Source of the DNA: SKKC01 sp046542845
Lineage (GTDB): Bacteria; Spirochaetota; Spirochaetia; DSM-27196; SKKC01
Length of the DNA: 64,000 bases
Assembly: GCA_046542845.1 (NCBI GenBank)
Contig: JBKHAN010000001.1
Coordinates: 1 to 64,000, forward strand
Reading direction: 5' to 3'
Position numbers and translations under genes: made by a program. The notes beneath the pieces were generated by a model. The model was given only the letters and a program-made list of their open reading frames with translations. It made no database searches and was not told the DNA's origin. Positions 14,883 to 24,841 of the stretch are shown piece by piece (position 1 is the first letter of the stretch; the number at the start of each line of letters is the position of its first letter).

Positions 14883-17357
14883 TCAGAGGTCGACTGTGTA
14901 ATGCCCTGCCCCGGCGGGGATAACTCCTGCCGAAGCTCCCGTCGGGAGTATAACCTCAAAATCACGAACCGGGCTTCGGTAGTCTCCATCGATGTGCTCA
15001 ACGGTCAGGCTCCTGCCGTCGATGCGCAGCGACGTTCGGCGAAAGGCATACCCGGGAGCCTGCCGAGGACTGCGACCGTCGTCTTCGTACAGTTCAAACA
15101 CCGCGGACGAGCCCTCCGGTGCCGGGTAGCAGTGAAGCTCTATCGTGGACACCTCCTGACCGGTATGGGACACCGGACGCTGCATCGGGATGACCGCCGC
15201 AGCGCGAACGAACGCCGGAATCTGTTCGATTGGCGTATTGACCACGATGTCGGCGGGGCCCTCTACCTGCGCACCTGAGTGAAAGTCGTACCACAGTCCC
15301 GCGGGCACGCATACGAGACGTCTTTTCTGGTCGGGGTACAGAACCGGAGCAACCATAATGGACGGGCCAAACATGAACTGATCCCACAGCGCGTGAAAAC
15401 GCTCATCGTCAGGCCAGTGGAGCACCATGGGGCTCATAACCGGAAGGCCGGAATCAGCGGTGTGAGCGAATACCGAATACAGGTACGGCAGCAGCCCGTA
15501 CCGAAGGTTAATCGCGTCACGAGCACGTTCCTCCACGGTGCTGCCGAAGGACCACGGTTCGTGCGGGCGGGTATCAACCGCAGAATGCGCGCGCATATAG
15601 GGCGTGAATACCGCGTACTGCAGCCAGCGCGTATACAGTTGCGGCGACGCATTCGACTGAAAGCCTCCGATATCGCTTCCGACGAAGGGTATGCCCGACA
15701 GGCCCATATTGAGAAACATGGGGATGGACTGCGCGAGATGATGCCACGAGGAGTCGATGTCGCCGTTCCAGACGGCGGCGTATTTCTGTATACCCGCGTA
15801 CCCCGCACGCGTGAGGAGAAACGGACGCTCATCCGGGCGGTATTTCGCAAAGCCCGCGTGAGTAGCCTCCGCCATCTTCAGGGCGTAGGCGTTGTGATAA
15901 TGCATATGCCCTTTCGGTCGACCATCCCCCTCAAGAACAATGTCCAGCGGCGGCGTAAACATTGTCCGGTCCAGTTCGTTTCCCTCGAAATCTGCAGGTT
16001 CGTTCATGTCATTCCAGATGCCTGATACTCCGGCGCCCAAAAGCGCTTTGTGATGGTCGGCCCAGAACTCCCTCGCGCGGTCGGTGGTAAAATCCGGAAA
16101 CACCGCCCGGCCGGGCCAGACCGCCCCGTGATAGACCTCGCCCGAAGAACGTCGCGCAAAGACGTCCCGTGCAAGCCCGTCGCGGTATACGTGATAGTCG
16201 TTATCTGCTTTCACACCGGGGTCGACGATGGTAACGACGCGGACACCCTCCTCGGCCAGACGCGCCGTCATGGCCGCCGGATCGGGAAACGACTCGCGAT
16301 TCCAGGTGAAGACCCGGTACCCTTCCATATAGTGAATATCGAGATACACCGCATCCAACGGTATTCTACGGGTACGAAAAGTCGATACGAGATCCCAGAC
16401 TTCCGACTCGTTCATGTAGCTGTAGCGACTCTGATGAAACCCGAGCGCCCACTTCGGCGGGAGCTCCATGGTGCCGGTGAGACCGCTATACTGGCGGACG
16501 ACCTCCGACAGGTCGGGGCCCGGACAGAGAAACAGCGACAGTCGATTGTCTGCCTGATGAAGCCGAATCCGACCCTCTGAAGTCGAATCGAAATCCATCC
16601 ACGAGACGCCGGGATAATCGTGAAAATACCCCGTGCTGCGCCCGCCCCTGCGCCAGCGCGTAAAGAACGGAACAGTCTGGTATAGGGGGTCGGTTGTCTC
16701 GCGAATGGCCGGGTCGTCCGTATTCCAGTTCAGATAGCGCTTTCCGCGTTTATCCAGAAAGCCCATACGCTCGCCGGCGCCAAAGACACGCTCCTCTTCC
16801 CCGATCTCGAATTCGATACCAATGCGACTCCGCCCGAAGGTAAATACATCGGCTCCAGTCTGGAGGAGCACCGCGTTATCGCGGGTGTCAATAACGCGCA
16901 AAGCTGTCTGTGCATCCCCCGCGATAACCCGATATACGCCCGCGCTCACGACGTACCCGCCTTCATCGCTCGCGTCAACGTACATGTCGCCCACCGGGTC
17001 GTACGAGTCGCTGTAGGCATACGAGGGCTCGTGCGTCGGGTCGGCAACCATAGCACGTTCCCAGGGCTCACCGCTGTACTCCAGGTCGGAATCGGATACG
17101 CAGACGAGATGCAGAAGCCCGGAACTCAGATGGGTTATGGTCACGATTCCGGCTTCGTAGGTCAGACCAACGCTAATACATTTTGCGTCCGCGTCCGCGC
17201 GGCCGGTCGCGGAATTCACGGGGATTTCGTCTGATCCGGAGAAGCGCACAGGCCCGCGTTCGGTAACTCCGAAGCAATGCAGGAGGCGTCCGGGCGAAAT
17301 CACCGGAAACGGATCGTCGCGACGAATGGTCATGTCGTCTCGTATGTCTTCACTCAA
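14883..17357 (-). CDS. Glycoside hydrolase family 31 alpha-glucosidase
   Basis: The 824-residue enzyme releases alpha-linked glucose from the non-reducing ends of malto-oligosaccharides. It shows the GH31 fold order: N-terminal beta-sandwich, (beta/alpha)8 barrel from about residue 300, and C-terminal beta domains. The catalytic nucleophile is Asp450 in SGIWNDMNEP and the acid/base Asp533 in WNGDIDSSW. No signal peptide is seen, so it acts in the cytoplasm. The start is probably TTG at 17357, preceded by GAGAGGAG with good spacing. An ATG at 17333 is the alternative. It is divergent from a lipoprotein GH13 gene, with an AAACCGGTTT operator between them, and convergent with the EAL gene. Confidence 0.93.
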   Translation of the reverse strand: MSEDIRDDMTIRRDDPFPVISPGRLLHCFGVTERGPVRFSGSDEIPVNSATGRADADAKCISVGLTYEAGIVTITHLSSGLLHLVCVSDSDLEYSGEPWERAMVADPTHEPSYAYSDSYDPVGDMYVDASDEGGYVVSAGVYRVIAGDAQTALRVIDTRDNAVLLQTGADVFTFGRSRIGIEFEIGEEERVFGAGERMGFLDKRGKRYLNWNTDDPAIRETTDPLYQTVPFFTRWRRGGRSTGYFHDYPGVSWMDFDSTSEGRIRLHQADNRLSLFLCPGPDLSEVVRQYSGLTGTMELPPKWALGFHQSRYSYMNESEVWDLVSTFRTRRIPLDAVYLDIHYMEGYRVFTWNRESFPDPAAMTARLAEEGVRVVTIVDPGVKADNDYHVYRDGLARDVFARRSSGEVYHGAVWPGRAVFPDFTTDRAREFWADHHKALLGAGVSGIWNDMNEPADFEGNELDRTMFTPPLDIVLEGDGRPKGHMHYHNAYALKMAEATHAGFAKYRPDERPFLLTRAGYAGIQKYAAVWNGDIDSSWHHLAQSIPMFLNMGLSGIPFVGSDIGGFQSNASPQLYTRWLQYAVFTPYMRAHSAVDTRPHEPWSFGSTVEERARDAINLRYGLLPYLYSVFAHTADSGLPVMSPMVLHWPDDERFHALWDQFMFGPSIMVAPVLYPDQKRRLVCVPAGLWYDFHSGAQVEGPADIVVNTPIEQIPAFVRAAAVIPMQRPVSHTGQEVSTIELHCYPAPEGSSAVFELYEDDGRSPRQAPGYAFRRTSLRIDGRSLTVEHIDGDYRSPVRDFEVILPTGASAGVIPAGAGHYTVDL

Positions 17358-17444
17358 AAATGGGCTCCTCTCAGGAAAATGATCCGGTGGGCAGGAAGTT
17401 TTCGTTTACAGGCAAACAATCGTAAGATACAGTTAGCGCAGTTG

Positions 17445-17456
17445 TAAACCGGTTTA
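17445..17456. promoter_or_regulatory. LacI-type operator between the GH31 and GH13 genes
   Basis: TAAACCGGTTTA is a perfect 12 bp palindrome in the intergenic region shared by the divergent GH31 and GH13 genes. It matches the core found in front of lacI (22907-22933) and the MalE-type gene (30870-30902). The central CG is typical of LacI/MalR-family operators. Confidence 0.7.
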
Positions 17457-17667
17457 GTATCGGTCTGGAGGGACCGACGATCCCGGTGTCAGGGGGTATA
17501 CTATGACAGATCGGCGCAATGGCACAGACCGAAGCAGGCTGCCGGGTGGTAATTTTCGACGGTCTCAACGCAGTGTGGTGAACCTCGCGCACATCTGTAC
17601 ACTCAGCTTATGCCCCACGCCCAATGTCGTTGATCCGGTGGCTGCTCCTACGAGAACAGGCGTCGCT

Positions 17668-19272
17668 GTGAGACGATTTGCCGCTGCCTTGACGTTGTCG
17701 GTTATCCTTGCAGGAGCGCTCCTCGGGTGTCGGGACTCAAGCGTATCGTTATCTCCGTCCACCTTCCGCGAGCCTGTAGAGGTGTCGCCTGACCCGGTGC
17801 TCAGCATGGGCGCTGAATCTGCTGACTGGTATCGCGACGCTATCGTGTACCACGTCTGGATTAACGCGTTTAACGACTCGAACGGAGACGGCATTGGCGA
17901 CATTCCGGGCATAACCGAACGCCTCGACTACCTGAAAGAGCTGGGTGTGGACACGCTGTGGCTGTCGCCCTTTTTCGAGTCGGCGAGCACGTCCATTAAC
18001 CTCCACATGTACGACACGGTGAACCACTACCGGGTTGACCCGCGCTTTGGAACGCGTGACGACGTTGTAGAGCTGCTGGCCGAGGCCCACGAACGCGACA
18101 TGCGCCTTCTCTTCGACTGGGTCCCGAACCACGTGTCAATTGAACACCAATGGTTCCGCGAAAACCCTGACTGGTTTGTCTGGCGTGATGAGCCCGGCTC
18201 GCAGAGCGGACCATGGGGGCAGACGGTGTGGCACCAGGCACCCGACGGCCGCTGGTACTACGGAGTCTTCTGGGAAGGCATGCCCGACATCAATTTCCGC
18301 AACCAGCACGCAAAAGATGCCATCACGAATACCGCGATCCACTGGCTCAACATGGGGTTCGACGGCATGCGCATAGACGCGGTCAAGTATCTCTTTGAGG
18401 GAGATGAGGAAGACGGGCGCGGCTACCAGGACCACCCCGACACATACGAGTACTTCGCAGCGCTCAGGAACACCATCCTCGCCGGATTCGCCGAACACAC
18501 CGACAGCGACGGCAACCCCTTTCACAAGGTTATAATTGCGGAAAACTGGACCGACAACCGAACACGGCTTCTTTCCTACCTCAGGCAGGATGATGTTGCC
18601 CTTTTTCACATGACGCTGGACTTCCCCTTCGCGACGCACGCCGGCGGCCGCGATCGCACCTCAATTGACCGCCACTGGCGCTGGACGACCGACACGGTTC
18701 ACACGGGCAATGGGTGGATGGCGACATTTCTTTCCAATCACGACGATGCGGCACTGCGCCCGGCGACCATGCACGGCGACGTCGGAAGCGCCGCCATGCG
18801 TGCCATGCAGATATTCGGCCCAGGTACACCCATTATCTACTATGGGAACGAAATCGGTATGCAGGACGCCTCACAGTTCGGCGGCGGTGACCACGCCGAC
18901 CGTCGCCACCGCCAGCCTTTCGAGTGGGAACGTGCAGCCGAGCAGGAACAGTACGAAGACAGCCTGCTCAACGTTCACCGCAGACTCACCCGGCTTCGCC
19001 ACGACCGAATAAGCCTCCGCCGCGGTGACTACACGCTCGTCAGTAACTCCAGCGGCGTCATGGTGTTTACTCGACGGTACGAAGGCGAAACGACCCTGGC
19101 CGTCGTCGGCACCAATCGCCTCGAAGTCGATCTCGAAATCGCACTCCCGGCAGGCGTCAGCTCCGGTGAATCCCTTCTGTCGCACGCCTCGGAGCTGCAG
19201 GTCGCTGACGGGGTCCTTCGCGGCAGCGTTGAACCTTTCGGATTCGCTGCGTTCAACCTGATCGGGGATTAG
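17668..19272 (+). CDS. Lipoprotein GH13 alpha-amylase/glucosidase
   Basis: A 534-residue GH13 enzyme, probably anchored outside the cytoplasmic membrane. From the GTG at 17668 the N-terminus is RRF plus a hydrophobic core and lipobox ALLGC with Cys21. The barrel follows (DAIVYHVWINAFNDSNGDGIGD, FDWVPNHVS). The catalytic triad is complete: nucleophile Asp237 in GMRIDAVKY, acid Glu292 in IIAENW and Asp359 in FLSNHDD. It would cut malto-oligosaccharides or starch fragments before uptake. An in-frame ATG at 17503 has a GGGGG ribosome site, but would put 55 non-hydrophobic residues ahead of the signal peptide, so I prefer the GTG. An operator lies upstream. Confidence 0.87.
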   Translation: MRRFAAALTLSVILAGALLGCRDSSVSLSPSTFREPVEVSPDPVLSMGAESADWYRDAIVYHVWINAFNDSNGDGIGDIPGITERLDYLKELGVDTLWLSPFFESASTSINLHMYDTVNHYRVDPRFGTRDDVVELLAEAHERDMRLLFDWVPNHVSIEHQWFRENPDWFVWRDEPGSQSGPWGQTVWHQAPDGRWYYGVFWEGMPDINFRNQHAKDAITNTAIHWLNMGFDGMRIDAVKYLFEGDEEDGRGYQDHPDTYEYFAALRNTILAGFAEHTDSDGNPFHKVIIAENWTDNRTRLLSYLRQDDVALFHMTLDFPFATHAGGRDRTSIDRHWRWTTDTVHTGNGWMATFLSNHDDAALRPATMHGDVGSAAMRAMQIFGPGTPIIYYGNEIGMQDASQFGGGDHADRRHRQPFEWERAAEQEQYEDSLLNVHRRLTRLRHDRISLRRGDYTLVSNSSGVMVFTRRYEGETTLAVVGTNRLEVDLEIALPAGVSSGESLLSHASELQVADGVLRGSVEPFGFAAFNLIGD

Positions 19273-19276
19273 GAAC

Positions 19277-19298
19277 CCGGCAACGCCTTCGTTGCCGG
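19277..19298. terminator. Stem-loop between convergent GH13 genes
   Basis: CCGGCAACG and CGTTGCCGG form a perfect 9 bp stem with a CCTT loop between two convergent genes. There is no T tract on either strand, so termination may be weak or the structure may protect 3' ends. Confidence 0.5.
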
Positions 19299-19307
19299 CT
19301 GCCCGCG

Positions 19308-21689
19308 TTACATCCTCACAACGGCAACGGTAAGCGCCTCAATGGATACTCCGAGAGCGTCACGCGTGAACCCGGACGGCGACTGAATCGCATCAGTACC
19401 CGCCTGGTGTTTGTCTACGAGGACGTCGCCTGAGCGAAGGTCAACGGGTAGCGAGAACCGGCGCTGCTCGGTGTCGGCGTTCACGAGCACGTAATAGGTC
19501 TCGCCACTGGTTGAGGTCGCGGAGTACACAATGGCGAGGTCGGTTTCCTCTATCTCGGGAACATCTATGCGCGCGACGTTCGCGGTGACCAGATCGTAAC
19601 TGCCGAGGCGGAACGCGTCGGTGCTTCGTCGAAGGGCAACGAGGCCAGCGGTGTAGTCGCGGGTGCGAACAGACTCGGGGTGACGCTCGCGGTCGCGCAC
19701 GCGTGCCCAGTCGAACATGTTGATTGCGTCGCTTGAATCATACGAGTCGTGTACGAACCAGGGGTACATGAAGGGTTCGCCGTCGGCGTCCACCGCGTAC
19801 GTTCCCTTGTGCTCGGGCTCTCCGGCCGCCCGCCACTGCTTGGTGCGGCCGTATTCCTGCCCGGCGTGCAGAAAGGCCACACCCTGGCTTGTAAGGACCA
19901 TAGCGGTGCCTATACGGATGCGCCGCTGTATCGCACGCTGGTTTTCCGGGATATCCGGGCACAAACGAGTGGACTGGGCAATAACGTCGTGAAGCGTCAG
20001 GTTGTCGTGCGCCGCAATGTACTGAACGACATCCGCAGGGCTTGTTGTTACAAAGTTGTGCGGGCGGCCGCGGACGTTATCAAAGATATGCTCGATATCG
20101 CGGGGACCACCGGTAATGAACATGGGCTCGCCTTCGCTTCCGAAGCCGGATTTGAGTTCGTTCCGGAAGTCGTCCGAAAAGACTGCAACGCTGTCGGTGT
20201 GCTGCATCCAGTCCTGATCGGCCGGCATGCGCGGGTCCCCTTCGTCCCCCACAAAGGTACGCCACCCTTCGCCTATCATGATACTATTCGGATTGATGCT
20301 CCTCGCCCGGTCGTACGCGATCTGTATTGACTCCGCGTCGTGGTCGCCCATCATGTCAAAGCGAAATCCGTCCACCTTGAACTCGCGCGTCCAGTAACTA
20401 ATGGAGTCCACGAGAATGCGCCGCGCCATAGCGTGTGTCGTTCCAGGACGACCGCCGCCGAAACTCGTTCGCGGCGTTCCGTCGGCATCCATGAAGTGGT
20501 AGTAGCCCGGGGCAAGGTCTTCAAGGATATGCACCGCGGCGGTGTGGTTAAACACCACGTCAAGAATGACGCCCATACTCCGCTCGTGAATCGCGGCAAT
20601 GAGGTTCTTCAGCTCCTCTATACGGCGTTCGGGGTCGGCGGGGTTATCGGAATACATGCCACTTACCGAGAAGTAGCTGTGCGGATCGTAACCCCAGTTA
20701 TAATTGTTCCCTTTTGCCGAGAAATGCATTTCCCGATCGCGGCTAGAAAGTTCATCGCCGCACATGTAGCTCATGACCGGTAGCAGCTGCACGTGCGTCA
20801 CGCCAAGCGACGCAACATAGTCGAGTATATCGATGAAGGCTTCAAACGTACCGAACGGCGCGTTCAGTTCGTGCTCAAGTGATGGGTCCACAGTAAGATC
20901 GCGCGCGTGCGCTTCCCAGATAACGGCGTCAGTTCTGTGCTCATAGGCGGGTATGTCGGCAAACGAGAGCGTCGGCCCTATGCTCGACACGTCAATAATC
21001 GCACCCTTGCCTATGGTGTGTATCGCGTCGTTGAACGGCGCCATGGACGGCGCGTAGGGGTCAAGCGCGAGGCGGTAGCCACCCGTACCGGCGGCGTCCA
21101 CCCGGTACTGGTAGAAGTACCCCCGCAGGCTTGGAAGCCCCGTGTTCGACGAATCAAGCCGTACCGACCAGACGCCGTTATCGCCACGGCTCATAGGAAT
21201 GCGGTCTTTGACAATCACATCCGGGTCCGCAGCGTCGTACAGAACAACTTCCACATTCGCGACCGTGGGCGACCACATTGTAAGCTCTGCGCTTCCGTCG
21301 GCATACAGGCGGGGACCGAGCCGGTCCTCGCAGGCGTACCGTGCATCTATATACTGCCAGCCGACCCGGGCACGTACCTCGCGCCCGTCAAGACGCACCA
21401 TGCAGGGCACCGAATCAATGTCCACATCCACGGTGACTTCGACCGTCCGTCTGTCGCGGAGCAGGCGCACGCCCGAAAACGCGACACTTTTCCCCTGTGC
21501 GTCTGTGATCTCGAGGCGTTGATCGAGGTCTTGGCGCGTGTAGCCCTCTGTCGTGCCGAACGTCAATGTAATGGTGCTGTCGCTCGCCACAACGGCAGAA
21601 CGAAGCTGCCGGTCGCTCGTGTGCGCGGGGTTCGTGTATATCTGATCATCTCCCTGTCTGATCCAAACTCTGTTCACTCTATCTCTCAT
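19308..21689 (-). CDS. pulA: Type I pullulanase (GH13)
   Basis: The 793-residue debranching enzyme hydrolyses alpha-1,6 bonds in pullulan, glycogen or branched dextrins. The type I pullulanase signature YNWGYDP is at 330-336. The GH13 catalytic residues are Asp445 (GFRFDMMGDHD), Glu474 (MIGEGW) and Asp562 (AAHDN). Before the barrel lie an N-terminal beta domain (about 1-115) and a CBM48-like module (about 125-220, LTMWSPTVANVEVVLYD). No signal peptide is present, so it works in the cytoplasm on imported branched dextrins or glycogen. Start ATG 21689 has an AAGGAT site. It lies in the same direction as lacI, 51 bp downstream, so the two may be co-transcribed. Confidence 0.93.
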   Translation of the reverse strand: MRDRVNRVWIRQGDDQIYTNPAHTSDRQLRSAVVASDSTITLTFGTTEGYTRQDLDQRLEITDAQGKSVAFSGVRLLRDRRTVEVTVDVDIDSVPCMVRLDGREVRARVGWQYIDARYACEDRLGPRLYADGSAELTMWSPTVANVEVVLYDAADPDVIVKDRIPMSRGDNGVWSVRLDSSNTGLPSLRGYFYQYRVDAAGTGGYRLALDPYAPSMAPFNDAIHTIGKGAIIDVSSIGPTLSFADIPAYEHRTDAVIWEAHARDLTVDPSLEHELNAPFGTFEAFIDILDYVASLGVTHVQLLPVMSYMCGDELSSRDREMHFSAKGNNYNWGYDPHSYFSVSGMYSDNPADPERRIEELKNLIAAIHERSMGVILDVVFNHTAAVHILEDLAPGYYHFMDADGTPRTSFGGGRPGTTHAMARRILVDSISYWTREFKVDGFRFDMMGDHDAESIQIAYDRARSINPNSIMIGEGWRTFVGDEGDPRMPADQDWMQHTDSVAVFSDDFRNELKSGFGSEGEPMFITGGPRDIEHIFDNVRGRPHNFVTTSPADVVQYIAAHDNLTLHDVIAQSTRLCPDIPENQRAIQRRIRIGTAMVLTSQGVAFLHAGQEYGRTKQWRAAGEPEHKGTYAVDADGEPFMYPWFVHDSYDSSDAINMFDWARVRDRERHPESVRTRDYTAGLVALRRSTDAFRLGSYDLVTANVARIDVPEIEETDLAIVYSATSTSGETYYVLVNADTEQRRFSLPVDLRSGDVLVDKHQAGTDAIQSPSGFTRDALGVSIEALTVAVVRM

Positions 21690-21740
21690 CTCAAAATCCT
21701 TGTCCCCACCGTCCCTGCCCGAGGCGGAAAAGCCGATGTA

Positions 21741-22805
21741 CTACTTACTTCCCGGTGGCATGGTCGACCCGCCGACCCTGAGACGGGTTTCAATGACCAT
21801 GGGGCGTGTCGAGAAGGCCTTTCCGTGGATTGCCGAGAGCAGTAGTCGTCCGGCGTGTTCACCCTTCTCGTATCCCGGTTGAACGATTGTCGTAAGCGGT
21901 GGCGTCAGTAAGGTCCCTTCCGGAATTCCGTCGAAACCGGCTATCGAGACATCCTGGGGGATTCGGATATTACATTCGTTTGCTGCCTGGTATACCCCGA
22001 GCGCAACCTCATCGCACATGGTTACGACGGCGGTCGGTCGATCAGATCCAAATCCGAACAGGAGTCTACCAGCCCGGACGCCGGCGTCGAAGGTCGACTC
22101 TGTCGGAATACACTGGACGGACGGCGAACGGGTTGACAGGCCTTCTTCATGGAACGCGTCTTCTATACCCTTCATTCTTCGAACGCCTGCTCCCGAAAAA
22201 TACATTTCCGGTTCTGAGTCGTCGTCCCGTATCGGATCCTGATCGAGCGAACCGAGCAGGAGGACCGCGATTCGACGATGTCCGAGGTCCAGCACATATC
22301 GCATGAGCGTATACGCCGCACGCTCGTCGTCTATACACACCGACGGAATACCCAGATCGTCCGGGATATCTATGGCTACGAAGGGAATATGCCTCTGCCG
22401 TATGGTTGCCGCTGCGTTTGTACTCGGAAGCAGACCAAGCGTGACCAGCCCGTCGACCGGAGCGACGCGTACGCTGCTGTCCAGAGACCCCTGTATAGGT
22501 GGAATAAGGGTAAGCGAGTACTGTTCGGTCTCGCACGCAGCGCCGAGTCCCCGAAGAATCTGTGCAAGATAGCGGTTACCGAATGCAAGCTGTATGCTCT
22601 GGGGCAATAGCAGTCCGATCGTCCCAATACGTTTGGAGCTCATGGTGCGAGCAACCGGATCGGGAACGTAACCGTGTTGTCGTGCTATCGAAAGCACTTT
22701 CTCCCGAGTGTCCACCGAAATTCGTGACGGCTCATTAAACGCAAAAGAAACAGTCGTCTTCGAGACGCCGGCTAACTCCGCGATGTCCTTTATGGTAACC
22801 CTCAT
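21741..22805 (-). CDS. LacI-family transcriptional regulator of alpha-glucan genes
   Basis: The 354-residue regulator has an N-terminal helix-turn-helix (TIKDIAELAGVSKTTVSFAFN, about residues 4-24), a hinge region (YVPDPVARTMSSKR) and a periplasmic-binding-protein-like effector domain. Such proteins repress sugar genes until a sugar binds. Its own promoter carries a double operator (22907-22933), so autoregulation is likely. Identical operator cores occur at the GH31/GH13 divergent promoter and the MalE-type gene, which defines a local regulon. The effector is probably maltose or a maltodextrin, by context. It could instead be a MalR-like activator/repressor; the sequence cannot tell. Confidence 0.92.
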   Translation of the reverse strand: MRVTIKDIAELAGVSKTTVSFAFNEPSRISVDTREKVLSIARQHGYVPDPVARTMSSKRIGTIGLLLPQSIQLAFGNRYLAQILRGLGAACETEQYSLTLIPPIQGSLDSSVRVAPVDGLVTLGLLPSTNAAATIRQRHIPFVAIDIPDDLGIPSVCIDDERAAYTLMRYVLDLGHRRIAVLLLGSLDQDPIRDDDSEPEMYFSGAGVRRMKGIEDAFHEEGLSTRSPSVQCIPTESTFDAGVRAGRLLFGFGSDRPTAVVTMCDEVALGVYQAANECNIRIPQDVSIAGFDGIPEGTLLTPPLTTIVQPGYEKGEHAGRLLLSAIHGKAFSTRPMVIETRLRVGGSTMPPGSK

Positions 22806-22906
22806 GCTTATAACTCGTCCCTTGTTACACGACCGCTGCCACTACAGTAGTGAGCGCCGTTCTCGCACCGTGCGCTCTTCCACGTAAAACAGGAGAGAAC
22901 AACAAA

Positions 22907-22933
22907 GAAAACCGGTTTGCTAAACCGTTTTAC
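22907..22933. promoter_or_regulatory. Double LacI-type operator in front of lacI
   Basis: Two sites are arranged as AAACCGGTTT, GCT, AAACCGTTTT, i.e. two palindromic cores with 13 bp between centres. They sit between lacI (leftward) and the neopullulanase gene (rightward). The layout is nearly the same as at 30870-30902, where both cores are perfect. The second core here has one G missing from the CCGG centre. Confidence 0.7.
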
Positions 22934-22946
22934 ATGCGCTGAAGAC

Positions 22947-22975
22947 AGCCTATGATCACTCATTTGATCTGTCAA
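22947..22975 (-). promoter_or_regulatory. Promoter of lacI (minus strand)
   Basis: On the minus strand, TTGACA (22975-22970) is followed by a 17 bp spacer and a weak -10, TAGGCT. The double operator starts about 14 bp further downstream. The same TTGACAGAT start and operator spacing recur at 30915-30943, which supports it as a real promoter. Confidence 0.55.
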
Positions 22976-23106
22976 CGTTTATTTGCGTGTGAGCGTGAGC
23001 TTTTTGCGTATAAAACACCCGGGACGTCAAAACCGAAAAAATGCAAAGGCGGCCGCATACGGCTTGCTTGACACGACACATCTGAAACGTCAGTTTCTTA
23101 GTCGCC

Positions 23107-24840
23107 ATGAAACGAGAAGCTGTTTTACACATAGCAAACATGCTTGACGCATACGGATTATCAGACAACAGAGTTGTGATACGTTTACGAACAGCGAAAG
23201 ATGATTGCCGGGCGGTACGGTTGTTTTACGTTGACAAATATCTGTTCGAACGGACGGGTACGTACCACGATACCGGAATGAACAAGGTCGCAAGCTGCGA
23301 TCTGTTTGACTACTACGAGGCCGAGATAAGCTTTCGGTTTATAAGCATGCAGTACTTTTTTTCCCTTGAGCAGGGTGACCAAAGTCTGTTCTACGGAAAG
23401 GATACGTTTCAGAATACGATGCCGGTTTCGATTGGTGCGATGTATAACTTTCCCGTTCTCGCCGAGTCAGGCGAACTCGCCGTCCCGCCGTGGGCCCAGG
23501 ATGCGATCGCATACCAGATATTTCCCGAACGTTTTTCCCGCGATAATGACAATGCATCGGAGGCGGGTCAGGACGATTGGTATGGCCCGATAGCACACCG
23601 AAGTTTTCTCGGTGGAACCATACGGGGTATTATTGATAAACTGGATTATCTCGCAGACCTCGGGATCAATCTGATATATCTCAACCCGATTTTTCCTTCC
23701 CGCTCGAATCATAAATACGATACACGAGATTATTTTGATATTGATCCCGCTTTTGGTACGAAAGACGATTTTCGCGATCTCGTGAACGCGTGTCATGACC
23801 GCGGAATGCGCATCATTCTGGACGGTGTTTTTAATCACAGTGGTAAGGATTTCTTCGCATTTCAGGATGTGCTCGAAAAAGGAGAGACATCCGAGTACGC
23901 CGACTGGTTCGTGTGCGATTCGTTTCCACTGGATCCACAGATCACCCATGGCCCGCAACTGCAGTATAAGTCCTTTGGATATTTTCACGCGATGCCCAAG
24001 TTTAATCACGCGAATCCCGCCGTCATCGACTACATTTGCAAGGTAGGATGCTATTGGGTGGAAGAGTTTGGGATAGACGGATGGCGTATGGATGTCGCCG
24101 ACGAAGTGCCGTTCGATGTATGGCGCACGTTTCGAAAACGAGTGCATAAGGTAAACCCGAATGTTCTGCTACTTGCGGAAATCTGGTACGATTCACGCCC
24201 ATGGCTGCAGGGTGACCAGTTCGACTCTGTTATGAATTACCTTTTCTTCGATGCGGTGATTGACTTTGTTGCTGAGAAATCGATTCAGGCCTCAGAGTTT
24301 TCGCACAGACTCGGTTTCATCCGGGGCCTGTATAAAAAGCCGGTTTTTGATGTGTTGTGGAATCTTATAGACAGTCACGATACGCCACGGTTTCTGCATC
24401 GAGCACAAGAGGACACATTGAAGCTGGAAATGGCCGCTCTCCTGCAAATGACCTTTCCAGGAATTCCCTGTGTGTATTACGGTGACGAGCTCGCGATGAC
24501 CGGAGGAGCCGATCCTGATTGCCGACGAGGGATGCGATGGAACCGAATTGAATCGCATGGGCACATACGTTCATACTACAAACGTCTTATTCAGGCACGG
24601 AAAAACATACCTGCTCTGCGCTATGGTGACTTCGTGCAGGGACAAACCGATGATACGGCGAACGTATGTATATTCAGACGAATCTACGGCGAAGAAGAGT
24701 GTGTGATTATACTGAACAACGGCACCGCACCCTACACGCATGAAACCGATCGGAGTGCGCGCAACGTGTTAGCGGAGACTGCCGCAACGGTGTCTCACAC
24801 GGTTGCGGCGGGTTCAAGCGCGATTCTGCAGCTTGTCTGA
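23107..24840 (+). CDS. GH13 neopullulanase / cyclomaltodextrinase-like enzyme
   Basis: The 577-residue cytoplasmic enzyme hydrolyses cyclodextrins, pullulan or maltodextrins. A CBM34-like N-domain (about 1-120) precedes the barrel, as in the GH13_20 subfamily. The subfamily marker MPKFN is at 296-300. The catalytic residues are Asp329 (GWRMDVADE), Glu358 (LLAEIW) and Asp425 (IDSHDT). No signal peptide is present. The bases are visibly richer in A and T than the flanking pullulanase and GH31 genes. It is divergent from lacI across the double operator and convergent with the ATPase gene, ending 1 bp before its stop. It has no clear Shine-Dalgarno sequence. Confidence 0.92.
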   Translation: MKREAVLHIANMLDAYGLSDNRVVIRLRTAKDDCRAVRLFYVDKYLFERTGTYHDTGMNKVASCDLFDYYEAEISFRFISMQYFFSLEQGDQSLFYGKDTFQNTMPVSIGAMYNFPVLAESGELAVPPWAQDAIAYQIFPERFSRDNDNASEAGQDDWYGPIAHRSFLGGTIRGIIDKLDYLADLGINLIYLNPIFPSRSNHKYDTRDYFDIDPAFGTKDDFRDLVNACHDRGMRIILDGVFNHSGKDFFAFQDVLEKGETSEYADWFVCDSFPLDPQITHGPQLQYKSFGYFHAMPKFNHANPAVIDYICKVGCYWVEEFGIDGWRMDVADEVPFDVWRTFRKRVHKVNPNVLLLAEIWYDSRPWLQGDQFDSVMNYLFFDAVIDFVAEKSIQASEFSHRLGFIRGLYKKPVFDVLWNLIDSHDTPRFLHRAQEDTLKLEMAALLQMTFPGIPCVYYGDELAMTGGADPDCRRGMRWNRIESHGHIRSYYKRLIQARKNIPALRYGDFVQGQTDDTANVCIFRRIYGEEECVIILNNGTAPYTHETDRSARNVLAETAATVSHTVAAGSSAILQLV

Positions 24841-24841
24841 G

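Noticed and set aside
17503..17667. ATG 17503 as start of the lipoprotein GH13 gene
   Set aside because: It has a good ribosome site but adds 55 polar residues before the signal peptide. The GTG at 17668 gives a normal lipoprotein N-terminus. The upstream frame might still be a short leader.
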